NCBI GenBank assembly: GCA_017517305.1
Contig: JAFWZV010000008.1
Location: forward strand, 1-64,000
Reading direction: 5' to 3'
Length of the DNA stretch: 64,000 nucleotides
From: Lachnospiraceae bacterium
GTDB taxonomy: Bacteria > Bacillota > Clostridia > Lachnospirales > Lachnospiraceae
A program made the translations under genes and the position numbers. The first letter of the stretch is position 1, and every line of letters begins with the position of its first letter. This document shows positions 1 through 9,938 of the stretch, piece after piece. Below the pieces are notes generated by a model that was given only the letters and a program-made list of their open reading frames with translations, did not search any database and was not told the DNA's origin.

Positions 1-1
1 C

Positions 2-655
2 AAGGAAACCATATTAGAGGTTGGTCTTATAGTAATAGGTGGCTATGGAACTTCCAAGTACGCAGGAATGTTAAGTAAGTATACGGGAGGACTTGGAGGT
101 TCGGTAAGACCAGCAAAGGTAACTGGTGATGCTGTTGGTACGAGTACGAAGGTGGTTGACGTAGCAACGGATTCAGCTGGTGGAAACCAAGGGTTGTCTT
201 ATCAGTTGATTATAAATGAGGGTGGTAAAAATCCTAATTGGGAAGCACATAATATTGTAAACTATGCAAAATATAAAGAGGTGTTGAGAACAGCAGAAGC
301 CGCTAATCCATTGGTTGAAAGCTTAAGGACTACAGGTAAATTACCTTCAAATTATATTACAAAAGCAGAAGCAATGAAGAGTGGATGGAAACCAGGAAAG
401 GCGTTAGGAAATTTTGTAGACGATGCTCAAATTGGTGGAGATAAATTATTGAACAAGGATAGTATTGCACCGAATGCACTTGGTAGAGAGTGGTATGAGG
501 CGGATGTTGGTTTAAGTAACTCTATGTCTAGAGCAAAGCAAGCTGGGACTAGATTGCTATACTCTAATGATGGTCTGTTGTATATTACATATGACCACTA
601 TAAAACAGCTTATTCAATAGGAATATGGAAATATATTTATGGAGGGATGATATGA
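2..655 (+). CDS. Polymorphic toxin, C-terminal part with barnase-type RNase tip (5' end outside window)
   Basis: The reading frame is open to the left window edge, so this is the 3' end of a longer gene. The last 110 or so residues align with barnase: LPSNYITKAEA, the YEAD motif carrying the general-base Glu (bases 497-499), a downstream SRA and TRLLYS carrying the two active-site Arg, and DHYKT carrying the catalytic His (bases 596-598). All key residues are present, so the RNase should be active. Upstream is a Gly-rich pre-toxin stretch and the junction EGGKNP (bases 218-235). The barstar gene overlaps the stop codon. By family knowledge this is a secreted toxin used against competing bacteria; the delivery part is not visible. 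Confidence 0.88.
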   Translation, partial: KETILEVGLIVIGGYGTSKYAGMLSKYTGGLGGSVRPAKVTGDAVGTSTKVVDVATDSAGGNQGLSYQLIINEGGKNPNWEAHNIVNYAKYKEVLRTAEAANPLVESLRTTGKLPSNYITKAEAMKSGWKPGKALGNFVDDAQIGGDKLLNKDSIAPNALGREWYEADVGLSNSMSRAKQAGTRLLYSNDGLLYITYDHYKTAYSIGIWKYIYGGMI

Positions 656-951
656 ATGATGTGAGAGCAGATGAAGAAATTCGATTAGATGTGTCAAATA
701 TTTATACTTCAAAGGATTTTCAAAAATATTTGCAAAACAATTTGCAATTTCCAGATTTTTATGGGATGAACTGGGATGCATTTTGGGATACAATTACAGG
801 TCTTATAGAATTGCCTGAAACAGTTGTTATAGAGGGGTGGATAGATTTAGTTAAAAATTTACCTAACGATGCGAATATGTTCAGAGAATTGTTACAACGT
901 TACAATACAGAATATCCAATGTGTAAATGTATAATAAGATATTTGGATTAG
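652..951 (+). CDS. Barstar-family immunity protein
   Basis: This 99-residue protein matches the barstar inhibitor fold: FPDFYGMNWDAFWDTITG is the conserved helix that plugs the barnase active site, and the length is close to barstar (about 90). The start at 652 is chosen because GGAGGG lies at 641-646 and the ATG overlaps the toxin stop as ATGA, implying translational coupling. A longer frame from 625 has no ribosome site. The protein should stay in the cytoplasm and neutralise the preceding RNase. Confidence 0.9.
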   Translation: MNDVRADEEIRLDVSNIYTSKDFQKYLQNNLQFPDFYGMNWDAFWDTITGLIELPETVVIEGWIDLVKNLPNDANMFRELLQRYNTEYPMCKCIIRYLD

Positions 952-1056
952 AAATATCGTTAGGATTTTATTTTGTGAAATTATTTGACAAGTTATGTAT
1001 TATTTGTTGATGTGAGTTGAGACCAGCTATGCATAACAAGTGTTTATTTGGTCTAA

Positions 1057-1452
1057 ATCCTATATGATTCGAATGTAGTCGAGGGTGGTAAAAACCCAAT
1101 AAAACCATTTGAAGTTACAACGTATAAGGATTTTACTGTACGTTCTGTGGTTGGTGACGGTCTTGAAGGACATGAAATGTGGCAACATGCTAATTTAAAA
1201 CAAAATGGATATGCAACAACAAGAATGTCTATATTGGCGTCTAAAAACAATCCAGTTATGGCTTTGCCTCATGATATACATGCTGATGTGAATAGACAAC
1301 AATATCTTTTTGATGGGAAAAATCAAACACCTTTTGATAATATTATATATAATGCAAATATTATGTATAACAATAAAGATATTCCAAATAAACAAGTTAC
1401 AAGACATTTAATAGAAGCATTAAAACATTTAGATGATATAGGAGGAAATTAA
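1057..1452 (+). pseudogene. Orphan polymorphic-toxin C-terminal tip (displaced cassette)
   Basis: The frame opens just after a TAA at 1054-1056 and has no credible start or ribosome site; the first start-like codon is GTG at 1147 without an SD. It carries VVEGGKNP, the same junction motif as the intact toxin upstream, then a different tip with GHEMWQH and ALPHDIHADVN. These His-rich segments suggest a metal-dependent nuclease tip, but I do not recognise the exact family. It looks like a toxin end without the N-terminal delivery part, kept silent next to its immunity gene. It could also be a decaying remnant. The 3' end runs straight into the next gene's ribosome site. Confidence 0.65.
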
Positions 1453-1453
1453 T

Positions 1454-1864
1454 TTGAAATATTATGATCTGTTGGTCAAAGCTACCATTGATGAAGATTT
1501 TTATTCTTCAAATGAGATAATATTATCAATAATAAAAGAAGATGATTCAATAGAGTATGTTGATAATTTATTACATTTTATGGAGGAAAATCCTGATGTT
1601 GATTATGGAATGCCAGGACCTTTAGTACACTATATGGAGAAGTATTATAATAATGGGTATGAAGAATTGCTATATAATTCTATTAATAGAAATCCAACTG
1701 TTCATACATTATGGATGCTAAATAGGATTTTGAATTCTCCCATACTTAAGGAGAAAGAAAAATATTTTCTTTTGTTAAAACAAGTGGCAGATAATAATGA
1801 GTCAGAGATAATAAAGGAACATGCTAATATGTATTTGCAGTATCAAATGGAAAATAGATTATAG
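1454..1864 (+). CDS. Candidate immunity protein for the orphan toxin tip (Imm30-like, tentative)
   Basis: A 136-residue acidic, helical, cytoplasmic protein starting at TTG with AGGAGG at 1440-1445, eight bases upstream. It starts one base after the orphan toxin tip ends, the position expected for an immunity gene. The repeated helical pattern and the segment TLWMLNRILNSP recall the Imm30 immunity family, an identification made from memory only. No signal peptide or membrane segment is visible. A strong hairpin terminator follows. Confidence 0.6.
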   Translation: MKYYDLLVKATIDEDFYSSNEIILSIIKEDDSIEYVDNLLHFMEENPDVDYGMPGPLVHYMEKYYNNGYEELLYNSINRNPTVHTLWMLNRILNSPILKEKEKYFLLLKQVADNNESEIIKEHANMYLQYQMENRL

Positions 1865-1901
1865 TAACTTCATATTAGAGATTCAATGTTATGAATTCAG
1901 T

Positions 1902-1930
1902 CCAGCTATGCACAATGCATGGCTGGTCTT
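1902..1930 (+). terminator. Terminator after the toxin/immunity array
   Basis: An 11-bp stem pairs CCAGCTATGCA (1902-1912) with TGCATGGCTGG (1916-1926), with one G-U pair and a 3-base loop, followed by TCTTTT. The same 11-mer recurs at 1023-1033 after the barstar gene. Confidence 0.8.
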
Positions 1931-1977
1931 TTAATATTATATTGAAGTTGTGTTTTATATACTATAGATATAAGCTC

Positions 1978-2005
1978 TTTGTTGTCTAAGGAACAAGTAT
2001 ATAAT
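1978..2005 (+). promoter_or_regulatory. Probable eno promoter
   Basis: A perfect TATAAT lies at 2000-2005 with a weak TTTGTT at 1978-1983, 16 bp apart. Transcription would start near 2012, about ten bases before the leader hairpin. The -35 box is weak, so confidence is moderate. Confidence 0.45.
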
Positions 2006-2021
2006 CTTTAATTTACAAAAA

Positions 2022-3376
<1,355 letters not shown>

Positions 3377-3387
3377 GGAAAAAACTA

Positions 3388-3414
3388 TTGCAAAGCCTTA
3401 TTTCTTGTGATAAT
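3388..3414 (+). promoter_or_regulatory. Probable secG promoter
   Basis: TTGCAA at 3388-3393 and an extended -10 (TGTGATAAT, 3406-3414) with a 15-bp spacer lie in the eno-secG gap. Confidence 0.45.
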
Positions 3415-3455
3415 ATAACAAAAGTGTGATTTGATTATATTAGGAGGAAATAACA

Positions 3456-3686
3456 TTGAGAACAGCGTTAGTAATAGCTTTATTAATAATATGTGTGCTT
3501 TTAGCAATTGTAGTAATGATGCAGGAGGGCAAAGGTGGTGGACTTACTGCTGTAAGTGGTAATGGTGAGTCTTACTGGAATAAGAACAAGGGTAAGTCTA
3601 AGGAAGCGATTTTATCTAAGATTACAATCGTTCTTGGAGTTGCTTTTATGGTAATTGCCTTACTTATATCATCAAAATTTATATAA
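3456..3686 (+). CDS. secG: Preprotein translocase subunit SecG
   Basis: A 76-residue protein with two membrane helices (about 2-20 and 52-72) and the SecG loop MQEGKGGGLTAVSG between them. SecG assists SecYE in moving proteins across the membrane. The start is TTG at 3456 with AGGAGG at 3442-3447. It sits between eno and rnr, a neighbourhood common in Firmicutes, and is closed by a terminator. Confidence 0.93.
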   Translation: MRTALVIALLIICVLLAIVVMMQEGKGGGLTAVSGNGESYWNKNKGKSKEAILSKITIVLGVAFMVIALLISSKFI

Positions 3687-3695
3687 GATTATTAC

Positions 3696-3727
3696 AGTGC
3701 TTTGAGTTATATCAAGGCACTTTTTTA
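3696..3727 (+). terminator. Rho-independent terminator after secG
   Basis: AGTGCTTTGA (3696-3705) pairs with TCAAGGCACT (3712-3721) with one G-U pair, followed by a T-run. Confidence 0.8.
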
Positions 3728-3849
3728 CTTTATACTTTATTTAAAGTATGGTAAAATTAGGTATAGGGGAATTTAAACTATGGGTTCATTGAATTTATTG
3801 CCTATATAACGGATTATATAATTGTTATGGCATCAAGGAGGTGCTTGTT

Positions 3850-5994
3850 ATGGGAGAAAAGAGAGAATTAATTAAAAGTAAGCTTTATGATTTTATATGT
3901 GATGATATGTATAAGCCCATGAAGCTTAAGGATATACGATTTTTGTTACAGGTGTCAGATTCTGACAAGAAAAAGGTTGAGGAGGCATTAGGTGAGCTTG
4001 TTGCTGAGGGCAAGATTGAGCTTACTCCTAAGGGCAAATATAAGAAGATAGATAGTAACCTTTTAGTTGGTACATTTATTGGTAATAAAAAGGGCTTTGG
4101 CTTTGTAAAGGTTGAGGGAATGAAGGATGATTATTTTATTCCTGCTAAGTATTGCTTTGATGCATTTCACGGGGACAGAGTACTTATTAAGCCATTAAAG
4201 GATGCCACTTCTGGAAGAAGAAGTGAAGCACAGATTATGAAGGTGCTAGAGAGAGGTATGTCAACTGTGGTTGGTACCTTCGAGAAGCAGGATCATTTTG
4301 GCTTTGTTATAGCTGACAATCAGAAGGTTTCTGATGATATATTCGTAAGTAAGTCTGATTCTATGGGTGCTATGACCGGACATAAGGTTGTATGTAAGAT
4401 TACAAGCTATGGTGAGTCTGGAAAGTCTCCAGAGGGTAAAATTGTAGAGATATTAGGACATGTTAATGATCCTGCTACAGACATAATGTCAGTGGTTCGT
4501 GCATATGATATACCTATGGAGTATCCTGAGAAGGTTATGGATTCTCTTAAAGATATTCCAGATGAGGTTGACCCTGCTGATATTGAGGGAAGACATGATT
4601 TTAGGGATTTACTTACAGTTACTATAGATGGTGAGGATGCTAAGGATTTAGATGATGCTATTACCTTGTCTTTTAAGGATGGCATATATACTCTTGGTGT
4701 TCATATTGCTGATGTAACTAACTATGTTAAGGAGAAGTCACCTCTTGATAAGGAGGCTCTTAAGAGAGGTACAAGCTGTTATTTGGTAGATAGTGTTATA
4801 CCTATGATACCTCATAAGCTTTCTAATGGTATTTGTTCTCTTAATGCCGGTGTGGACAGACTTACACTTAGCTGTGTTATGGACATAGATAAGAAGGGTA
4901 AGCTTATTAATCATTACATCTGCGAGGGAGTAATTAATGTTAATGAGCGTATGACCTATACGGATGTGGCTAAGATTCTTGAGAGAGCAGAGGATGCTCC
5001 TTTGAATCGCTATGATTATCTGGTTTCTACCTTTGATCTTATGAAGGAGCTTTCAGAGATTATTCGAGAGAATCGTCATAAGAGAGGCTCTATAGATTTT
5101 GATGTTCCTGAGACTAAGATTATAGTTGATGAGAATCACAAGCCTATAGAGATTAAGCCATATGATAGAAACCCTGCTACTAAGATTATAGAAGATTTTA
5201 TGCTTATGGCTAATGAAACTGTAGCTGAGGATTTCTTCTGGCAGGAGCTTCCATTTGAGTATAGAGTTCATGAGAAGCCTGACCAGGAAAAGATATCTAT
5301 ATTGAATGGATTTATTAATAATTTTGGATTATTCTTCAAGGCATCCTTAGAGGACGTACATCCTAAAGAGTTACAGAAGATTTTGAAGCAGATAGAGGGA
5401 GAGCCATATGAAGCACTTATTACTAAGATGATGCTTCGCTCCATGAAGCAGGCAAGATACTCAACAGAGTGTACTGGACATTTTGGCTTATCATGTAAAT
5501 ATTATTGTCACTTTACATCACCTATTAGAAGATATCCTGACTTACAGATTCATAGAATCATTAAGGAACATTTAAGAGGTGAGCTTAATGATAAGAGAAT
5601 TAAGCATTATAATAGAATATTGCCTACAGTTGCCAATGATAACTCTAGTAAGGAGCGTCGTGCTGAGGAAGCTGAGCGTGAGGTTATAAAGCTTAAGGAA
5701 ATTGAATATATGTCAGAGCATATAGGAGAAGAATTCGATGGTGTTGTATCAGGTGTTACATCTAGCTATATATTTGTAGAGCTTGACAATACTGTAGAAG
5801 GTGCTGTATCAGTGGCATATATGTATGATGACTGTTATTATTTTAGTGAGGAGTCCTATTCTATGATAGGTGAGAACACTAAGAAGAGATATCAGTTAGG
5901 AGACAAGGTGAGAATTAAGGTTTTGAAATGTGATAAAATTAAGAAAACCATTGATTTTTCAATAATTAATGATAATATAGAAAGGGCTGAATAA
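3850..5994 (+). CDS. rnr: Ribonuclease R
   Basis: A 714-residue 3'-5' exoribonuclease that degrades structured RNA and cooperates with tmRNA in clearing faulty mRNA. Domain order is an N-terminal winged helix (about 1-70), two cold-shock OB domains (about 70-220), the RNB catalytic domain with [12 protein letters not shown] near 260 and [13 protein letters not shown] near 553, and a C-terminal S1 domain (about 625-710). ATG 3850 is preferred over GTG 3841 because AAGGAGG (3835-3841) overlaps the GTG and is eight bases from the ATG. smpB starts one base after the stop, so the two are co-transcribed. Confidence 0.95.
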   Translation: MGEKRELIKSKLYDFICDDMYKPMKLKDIRFLLQVSDSDKKKVEEALGELVAEGKIELTPKGKYKKIDSNLLVGTFIGNKKGFGFVKVEGMKDDYFIPAKYCFDAFHGDRVLIKPLKDATSGRRSEAQIMKVLERGMSTVVGTFEKQDHFGFVIADNQKVSDDIFVSKSDSMGAMTGHKVVCKITSYGESGKSPEGKIVEILGHVNDPATDIMSVVRAYDIPMEYPEKVMDSLKDIPDEVDPADIEGRHDFRDLLTVTIDGEDAKDLDDAITLSFKDGIYTLGVHIADVTNYVKEKSPLDKEALKRGTSCYLVDSVIPMIPHKLSNGICSLNAGVDRLTLSCVMDIDKKGKLINHYICEGVINVNERMTYTDVAKILERAEDAPLNRYDYLVSTFDLMKELSEIIRENRHKRGSIDFDVPETKIIVDENHKPIEIKPYDRNPATKIIEDFMLMANETVAEDFFWQELPFEYRVHEKPDQEKISILNGFINNFGLFFKASLEDVHPKELQKILKQIEGEPYEALITKMMLRSMKQARYSTECTGHFGLSCKYYCHFTSPIRRYPDLQIHRIIKEHLRGELNDKRIKHYNRILPTVANDNSSKERRAEEAEREVIKLKEIEYMSEHIGEEFDGVVSGVTSSYIFVELDNTVEGAVSVAYMYDDCYYFSEESYSMIGENTKKRYQLGDKVRIKVLKCDKIKKTIDFSIINDNIERAE

Positions 5995-5995
5995 A

Positions 5996-6466
5996 TTGGC
6001 TAAGGAAAAAGGCACAAAGTTAATAGCCAACAACAAAAAAGCATATCATGATTATTTTATAGAAGATACCTATGAAGCGGGAATAGCTCTTGCCGGAACA
6101 GAGGTTAAGTCTTTAAGAATGGGTAAATGTAGCATCAAGGAATCCTTTATTCGAGTTGAGGATGAGGAAGTATTTGTTTATCAGATGCATATTTCACCCT
6201 ATGAAAAGGGTAATATATTTAATAAGGACCCTCTTCGTGTAAGGAAGCTTCTTCTTCACAAAAGTGAGATAAGAAAGCTTATAGGTCATCAGAAGATGAA
6301 GGGGTATACACTTATTCCGTTAAAGGTTTATTTTAAGGACAGCTTGGTTAAGGTTGAGATAGGTCTTGCCAGAGGTAAGAAGCTATATGATAAGAGAGAT
6401 GATATTGCTAAGAAGGACGTAAAGCGCGAGGCTGAGCGTGATTTCAAGGTTAGAAATCTAGGATAA
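5996..6466 (+). CDS. smpB: SsrA-binding protein SmpB
   Basis: 156 residues, the usual SmpB length. It binds tmRNA and delivers it to stalled ribosomes. Family motifs seen are [27 protein letters not shown], and the basic C-terminal tail with [14 protein letters not shown]. The start is TTG at 5996, with AAAGGG nine bases upstream inside rnr. Order rnr-smpB-ssrA is the classical trans-translation cluster. Confidence 0.96.
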   Translation: MAKEKGTKLIANNKKAYHDYFIEDTYEAGIALAGTEVKSLRMGKCSIKESFIRVEDEEVFVYQMHISPYEKGNIFNKDPLRVRKLLLHKSEIRKLIGHQKMKGYTLIPLKVYFKDSLVKVEIGLARGKKLYDKRDDIAKKDVKREAERDFKVRNLG

Positions 6467-6489
6467 TTACTATAAGAGGTACTATTGAT

Positions 6490-6918
6490 ATGAGTCAGGC
6501 AAAGGTTGATAAGTATAAAGAAGAGAAAAAAAACAGAGAGAAAAACGTTAAGAAGGCCAGAGTGAAAAAGGTTGCAGGAGTTCTTGCTGGTGCAGCAATA
6601 GTGGGAATGATAATCGGATTTCCTTTGGGACGTATTATGTATAACCATTACTATGAGGATAAGCAGAAGAATGCAACTGTTACAGCTGGCGTATATGATT
6701 ATTGGTTTCAGCAGTACTGGAATCTAAATCATGCTGACAAGTTTGCTTCATCGTCATCATATACTCCTGAATCAGGATTATCGGACGAGGAAATTGATGC
6801 ACTTGTAGATGAATTAAGCTCTTCATCAGATGCTGTTATTCTTACACCTGATGACCTTAACCAGGATGCATTAATAGATGCCCTAGAGGATGATGCTTCT
6901 ACCACAGAAGCTCAGTAA
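6490..6918 (+). CDS. Small single-pass membrane protein of unknown function
   Basis: A 142-residue protein not recognised by name. It has a highly basic N-terminal helix (residues 1-32), one membrane helix (about 33-56, with VLAGAAIVGMIIGFPLG), and a Ser/Asp/Glu-rich acidic tail rich in YYWFQQYWN-type aromatics early on. The positive N-terminus predicts the tail lies outside the cell. It sits between smpB and ssrA, only ten bases before the tmRNA. A role in trans-translation is not implied by its sequence. Confidence 0.7.
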   Translation: MSQAKVDKYKEEKKNREKNVKKARVKKVAGVLAGAAIVGMIIGFPLGRIMYNHYYEDKQKNATVTAGVYDYWFQQYWNLNHADKFASSSSYTPESGLSDEEIDALVDELSSSSDAVILTPDDLNQDALIDALEDDASTTEAQ

Positions 6919-6928
6919 ATATAAACCA

Positions 6929-7271
6929 GGGGTTGTACTGGTTTCGACGGGGGTTTAGAAATTATGGTAGCCATCGGTGGCCCTGGACCACCTTACAAAC
7001 GGGAATTAAATATAAACGCTAACGACAATTACGCGTACGCTGCCTAGTGGCAGCTGTCAGATCTAGGCTCCCCGCAGCTTAGAACCCTGGCATCGAACTT
7101 GCGGGAAACTCACTAGCCTAAGCTTTGCGGTTGGTGAAAATTTATGAAGCTACTAAGATGTGAAGCCTGTCTATGGGCGTCATGTCAAGGGAATGTAAAA
7201 ACATAAGACTGTGATGGGAGAAGCTATAATGGAAGAGCTTTCGGACGCGGGTTCGATTCCCGCCAGCTCCA
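6929..7271 (+). ncRNA. ssrA: Transfer-messenger RNA (tmRNA)
   Basis: The 5' end GGGGTTG pairs with CAGCTCC at 7264-7270 to form the acceptor stem, with G-U wobbles. The TTTCGACGGGGG segment and the T-arm GGGTTCGATTCCCGCC are diagnostic. The tag frame reads ANDNYAYAA and stops at TAG 7045-7047; the resume codon is probably GCT 7018. The CCA end is not encoded, because ACTT follows. It lies downstream of smpB. Confidence 0.96.
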
Positions 7272-7351
7272 CTTGAACACCAAGAATTAAACTTTGAATT
7301 AGAGTTTATTATCTTAAATAATGTGTTCTGTGTGATATATAGAATCAAGTA

Positions 7352-7384
7352 ATAAAGAACGGCTAGAAACCGTTCTTTATTTGC
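7352..7384. terminator. Bidirectional terminator between ssrA and the minus-strand nuclease gene
   Basis: ATAAAGAACGG (7352-7362) pairs with CCGTTCTTTAT (7370-7380), with A/T-rich flanks on both sides, serving the two convergent genes. Confidence 0.8.
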
Positions 7385-7386
7385 AT

Positions 7387-8451
7387 TTATATACATTTTT
7401 CAATAATATGTCTTGCGTAGGCAGTTAGCATATCTAAATCCTGAAGGAAGGAATCGACCAGTTCAATAAAGGTTTCTTTGTCCTTGTAATTACGCTTATA
7501 TCCTGATATTATTCCACTGTCAACTTGGGTTATAAAATGTCCTTTACGTCTGGTGTAGCAGGTTTCTTTTTTGGCCTGTTCTCTATAATTTTTGTCTACA
7601 TATGTTGCTACACTTTTATGAACTGCCATATCCTCAGCTGGTAGATAGTAGTATTCCTTGTAATTATCAAAGAAAAACTTTAATTCTTCAGTAAGTATTG
7701 GTACATTTATTGTTGCTTCTTTTTTGTGTCCGGTAATTATAATATCATGAGTTCCAAGGGTTATTCGTCTTGGCATAGAATAATTAAGGGTAAGAGAAAA
7801 CAGTAATCGATTGTCTCTTACAGACATTTTCTGAACTACAAAACTACCAGCTTTTAGCTTGTTGTAAGCTAGTAAAGATGAGGAATATAGGAGCCCTTCT
7901 ATATCCTCGTAGTTATGCTGCAGTACAAGCTGTCGTCCGGAAGGCATTTTAAGTCTAAGGTAATCCTCATATACCTTTATTAAATCTCCACCAGTATACT
8001 TGTCTAATCTATTAATACCTAAGAATTTCTCGATGCTTTTTTGTTTGAGATTATCAAGATGTAGAACATTCTTAAATGGTTTAATTATCTTGTATAAATC
8101 AATACTTTCTATATTGTCGAAGGAATAATCCATATCGAATTTTTTTAGCTTTTTGTTCACATATGGAATGTCAAAGCCGTCACCATTATAATTAAATATA
8201 TATTTTTTATCCTTTATAAATGTGAAGAAATCTATAAGAATTTCTCTCTCGGATATTCCGTCATTGTTAAACCACTGTGTAATATACCATTCATTATCCT
8301 GGTAATATGCACAGCCGATAAGGTACAATATGGTTGTCTCGGCTGTAAAACCAGTGGTTTCTATGTCGAATGCTACAACATCCTCAGGGTTAAAATAATC
8401 CTGCAGTACAAGATATTCATGAATACGAGCCTTGTTTGTTATTTTTTCCAT
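7387..8451 (-). CDS. YprB-type ribonuclease H-like protein
   Basis: 354 residues with a DEDD/RNase H-like exonuclease core: FDIETTG at 28-34 with Asp29 and Glu31, and NYNGDGFDIPY near 87-98. This fits the YprB_RNaseH-like family, whose cellular role is poorly defined. The C-terminal half is unassigned. The ATG at 8451 has AAGGAGG just upstream. The gene is a single minus-strand unit within a plus-strand region. An exact substrate cannot be given. Confidence 0.75.
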   Translation of the reverse strand: MEKITNKARIHEYLVLQDYFNPEDVVAFDIETTGFTAETTILYLIGCAYYQDNEWYITQWFNNDGISEREILIDFFTFIKDKKYIFNYNGDGFDIPYVNKKLKKFDMDYSFDNIESIDLYKIIKPFKNVLHLDNLKQKSIEKFLGINRLDKYTGGDLIKVYEDYLRLKMPSGRQLVLQHNYEDIEGLLYSSSLLAYNKLKAGSFVVQKMSVRDNRLLFSLTLNYSMPRRITLGTHDIIITGHKKEATINVPILTEELKFFFDNYKEYYYLPAEDMAVHKSVATYVDKNYREQAKKETCYTRRKGHFITQVDSGIISGYKRNYKDKETFIELVDSFLQDLDMLTAYARHIIEKCI

Positions 8452-8479
8452 ATGGTACCTCCTTAACTTTATTTTTGTA

Positions 8480-8488
8480 ATTATAACA
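8480..8488 (-). promoter_or_regulatory. Extended -10 promoter of the YprB-like gene
   Basis: Read on the minus strand the sequence is TGTTATAAT, an extended -10 element, about 30 bases before the start codon. No good -35 box is visible. Confidence 0.5.
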
Positions 8489-8569
8489 CGTTATTAATTT
8501 TTAAACCATATTAATTATTTGTTCATTTATATTTCAATATTTATTGACAATTTACATAACATTTTTAAC

Positions 8570-8597
8570 TTGTAATTTTTACTCGATATGATATAAT
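8570..8597 (+). promoter_or_regulatory. Promoter of the first divIVA-like gene
   Basis: TTGTAA (8570-8575), 16-bp spacer, TATAAT (8592-8597) preceded by TGA, giving an extended -10. Confidence 0.65.
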
Positions 8598-8632
8598 TTT
8601 ATATTAGAAATAACTGGACGGAGGATATTTAG

Positions 8633-9241
8633 ATGTTACAACCACTTGATATTAAGGCAAAAGCATTTAAGAAGGGCTTATTTGGTTATAAGACTAATGA
8701 GGTAGAGGATTTTAAGGAAACAGTATATAAGGAATACGAAGAACTATATAATAAGTTTGAGAAGATGTCTTCTGATTATGAGAAGCTTACTTCATCTCTT
8801 CAGGAGAACAGGCTTAAGATGTTTGAGCTTGAGAATAAGCTTGCAGAGGCTGAGAATGTTTCAACTGTAGGCGCAGATAATTCAGCTGCCAAGGCACAGG
8901 CAGATAAGATTATTAAGAATGCAGAGGCTGCTGCTAAGGATATTATAGCTAAGGCTAAGGCAGAGGCTGCTAAGTTTGAGAATACTGCTACTCCTAAGGC
9001 AGAGACTAAAGCAGAACCTGTTAAGGAACCAGAGGTTAAGGTAGAGCCTGTTAAAGAGGAGACAGCTTCATCAAGATTCTTTAAGAAGGCTGCAGAGGAA
9101 GCACCAGCTAAGAAACCATTTGCTGATGAGGATGACGATGATGAAATCTTTGTAGGCGAGATAGAGGATAATAGAAAGCCTGAGCGTATGATGATTGGTG
9201 ACGGTGAAGAAGAGGAAGAGATGGATTTCGAATTCTTATAG
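8633..9241 (+). CDS. DivIVA-domain protein (short paralogue)
   Basis: 202 residues. The first 60 form the DivIVA membrane-curvature domain: PLDIKAKAFKKGLFGYKTNE then a coiled coil. An Ala/Lys/Glu-rich coiled coil reaches about residue 110, and the tail is acidic and low in complexity, ending in DGEEEEEMDFEFL. DivIVA proteins gather at strongly curved membrane such as septa and poles and recruit partners. A longer paralogue with a similar N-terminus lies at 58110. It is a single-gene unit with its own promoter and terminator. Confidence 0.85.
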   Translation: MLQPLDIKAKAFKKGLFGYKTNEVEDFKETVYKEYEELYNKFEKMSSDYEKLTSSLQENRLKMFELENKLAEAENVSTVGADNSAAKAQADKIIKNAEAAAKDIIAKAKAEAAKFENTATPKAETKAEPVKEPEVKVEPVKEETASSRFFKKAAEEAPAKKPFADEDDDDEIFVGEIEDNRKPERMMIGDGEEEEEMDFEFL

Positions 9242-9253
9242 AATGTATTACAT

Positions 9254-9282
9254 AGGGTGTTGCATGTAGCAACACCCTTTTT
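9254..9282 (+). terminator. Terminator after divIVA-like gene
   Basis: AGGGTGTTGC (9254-9263) pairs perfectly with GCAACACCCT (9269-9278), followed by five T. Confidence 0.9.
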
Positions 9283-9306
9283 AGAAGTATTTAACAGGAG
9301 TTTAAA

Positions 9307-9912
9307 ATGTTTGCATATATTAAAGGTACAATAGAAGACATAGACACAGATTATATTGTTGTAGATAATAACAATATGGGCTTTAAGGTTATGACTAGTG
9401 CTAATGTTATATCGAAGGTTTCTCTTCATGAGGAAAGGACAATTTATACCTACATGAATGTAAGAGAGGATGATATTAGTCTTTTTGGATTTTTAACTAA
9501 GGACGAGATAACTGTGTTTAAGCTACTTATTGGTGTTAGTGGCATAGGTCCCAAGAATGCACTTGCTATTATGTCTGCTCTCACCATGGATGAGCTTAGA
9601 ATGGCTGTAATAGCAGGAGATTACAAGGCTATAGCCAAGGCTAATGGTGTTGGTCCTAAGACAGCACAAAAGGCTGTTATTGAGCTTAAGGACAAGTTTA
9701 AGCTTGAGGATGTATTTGGAACTGCTGAGGCAAGTGAAGATAACTTGTCAGATTCTAATGGAGATGATATTATAGGTGATGCAGTGCTTGCTTTGAATGC
9801 ACTTGGATATTCTGAGGCGGAATCATTTAGAATTGTTAAGAAGACTGCTTTAAATGGCAGATATGAAACTGTAGAAGAGCTTATTAAAGCATCTTTGAAG
9901 AATATTATGTAA
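9307..9912 (+). CDS. ruvA: Holliday junction branch migration protein RuvA
   Basis: 201 residues, normal length. An N-terminal OB fold (1-62: MFAYIKGTIEDID), a tandem helix-hairpin-helix region (LIGVSGIGPKNALAIM and ANGVGPKTAQKAVIELKDK), and a C-terminal domain that contacts RuvB (about 150-201). RuvA binds four-way junctions and loads the RuvB motor. AGGAG precedes the ATG. ruvB follows after 26 bases; no ruvC is present. Confidence 0.96.
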   Translation: MFAYIKGTIEDIDTDYIVVDNNNMGFKVMTSANVISKVSLHEERTIYTYMNVREDDISLFGFLTKDEITVFKLLIGVSGIGPKNALAIMSALTMDELRMAVIAGDYKAIAKANGVGPKTAQKAVIELKDKFKLEDVFGTAEASEDNLSDSNGDDIIGDAVLALNALGYSEAESFRIVKKTALNGRYETVEELIKASLKNIM

Positions 9913-9938
9913 TTGTAGGGGTTAAATTAGAGTAATAT

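Noticed and set aside
1195-1407. A minus-strand frame over the orphan toxin tip
   Set aside because: No ribosome site, and the composition is that of an AT-rich antisense shadow.
6929-7386. A phage attachment site at the tmRNA 3' end
   Set aside because: I looked for a repeated copy of the tmRNA 3' end and a nearby integrase. Neither is present; the only tyrosine recombinase is 55 kb away and looks like a Xer protein.
7142-7396. A minus-strand open frame of 84 codons with a GAGGNRTRVR segment
   Set aside because: It is the antisense of the tmRNA 3' half and its terminator; this is a well-known spurious protein arising from RNA genes with a T-arm.
8800-9429. A long minus-strand frame opposite the first divIVA-like gene
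   Set aside because: It is a Ser/Ala-rich low-complexity shadow of the Lys/Glu/Ala codons on the plus strand and crosses a terminator.
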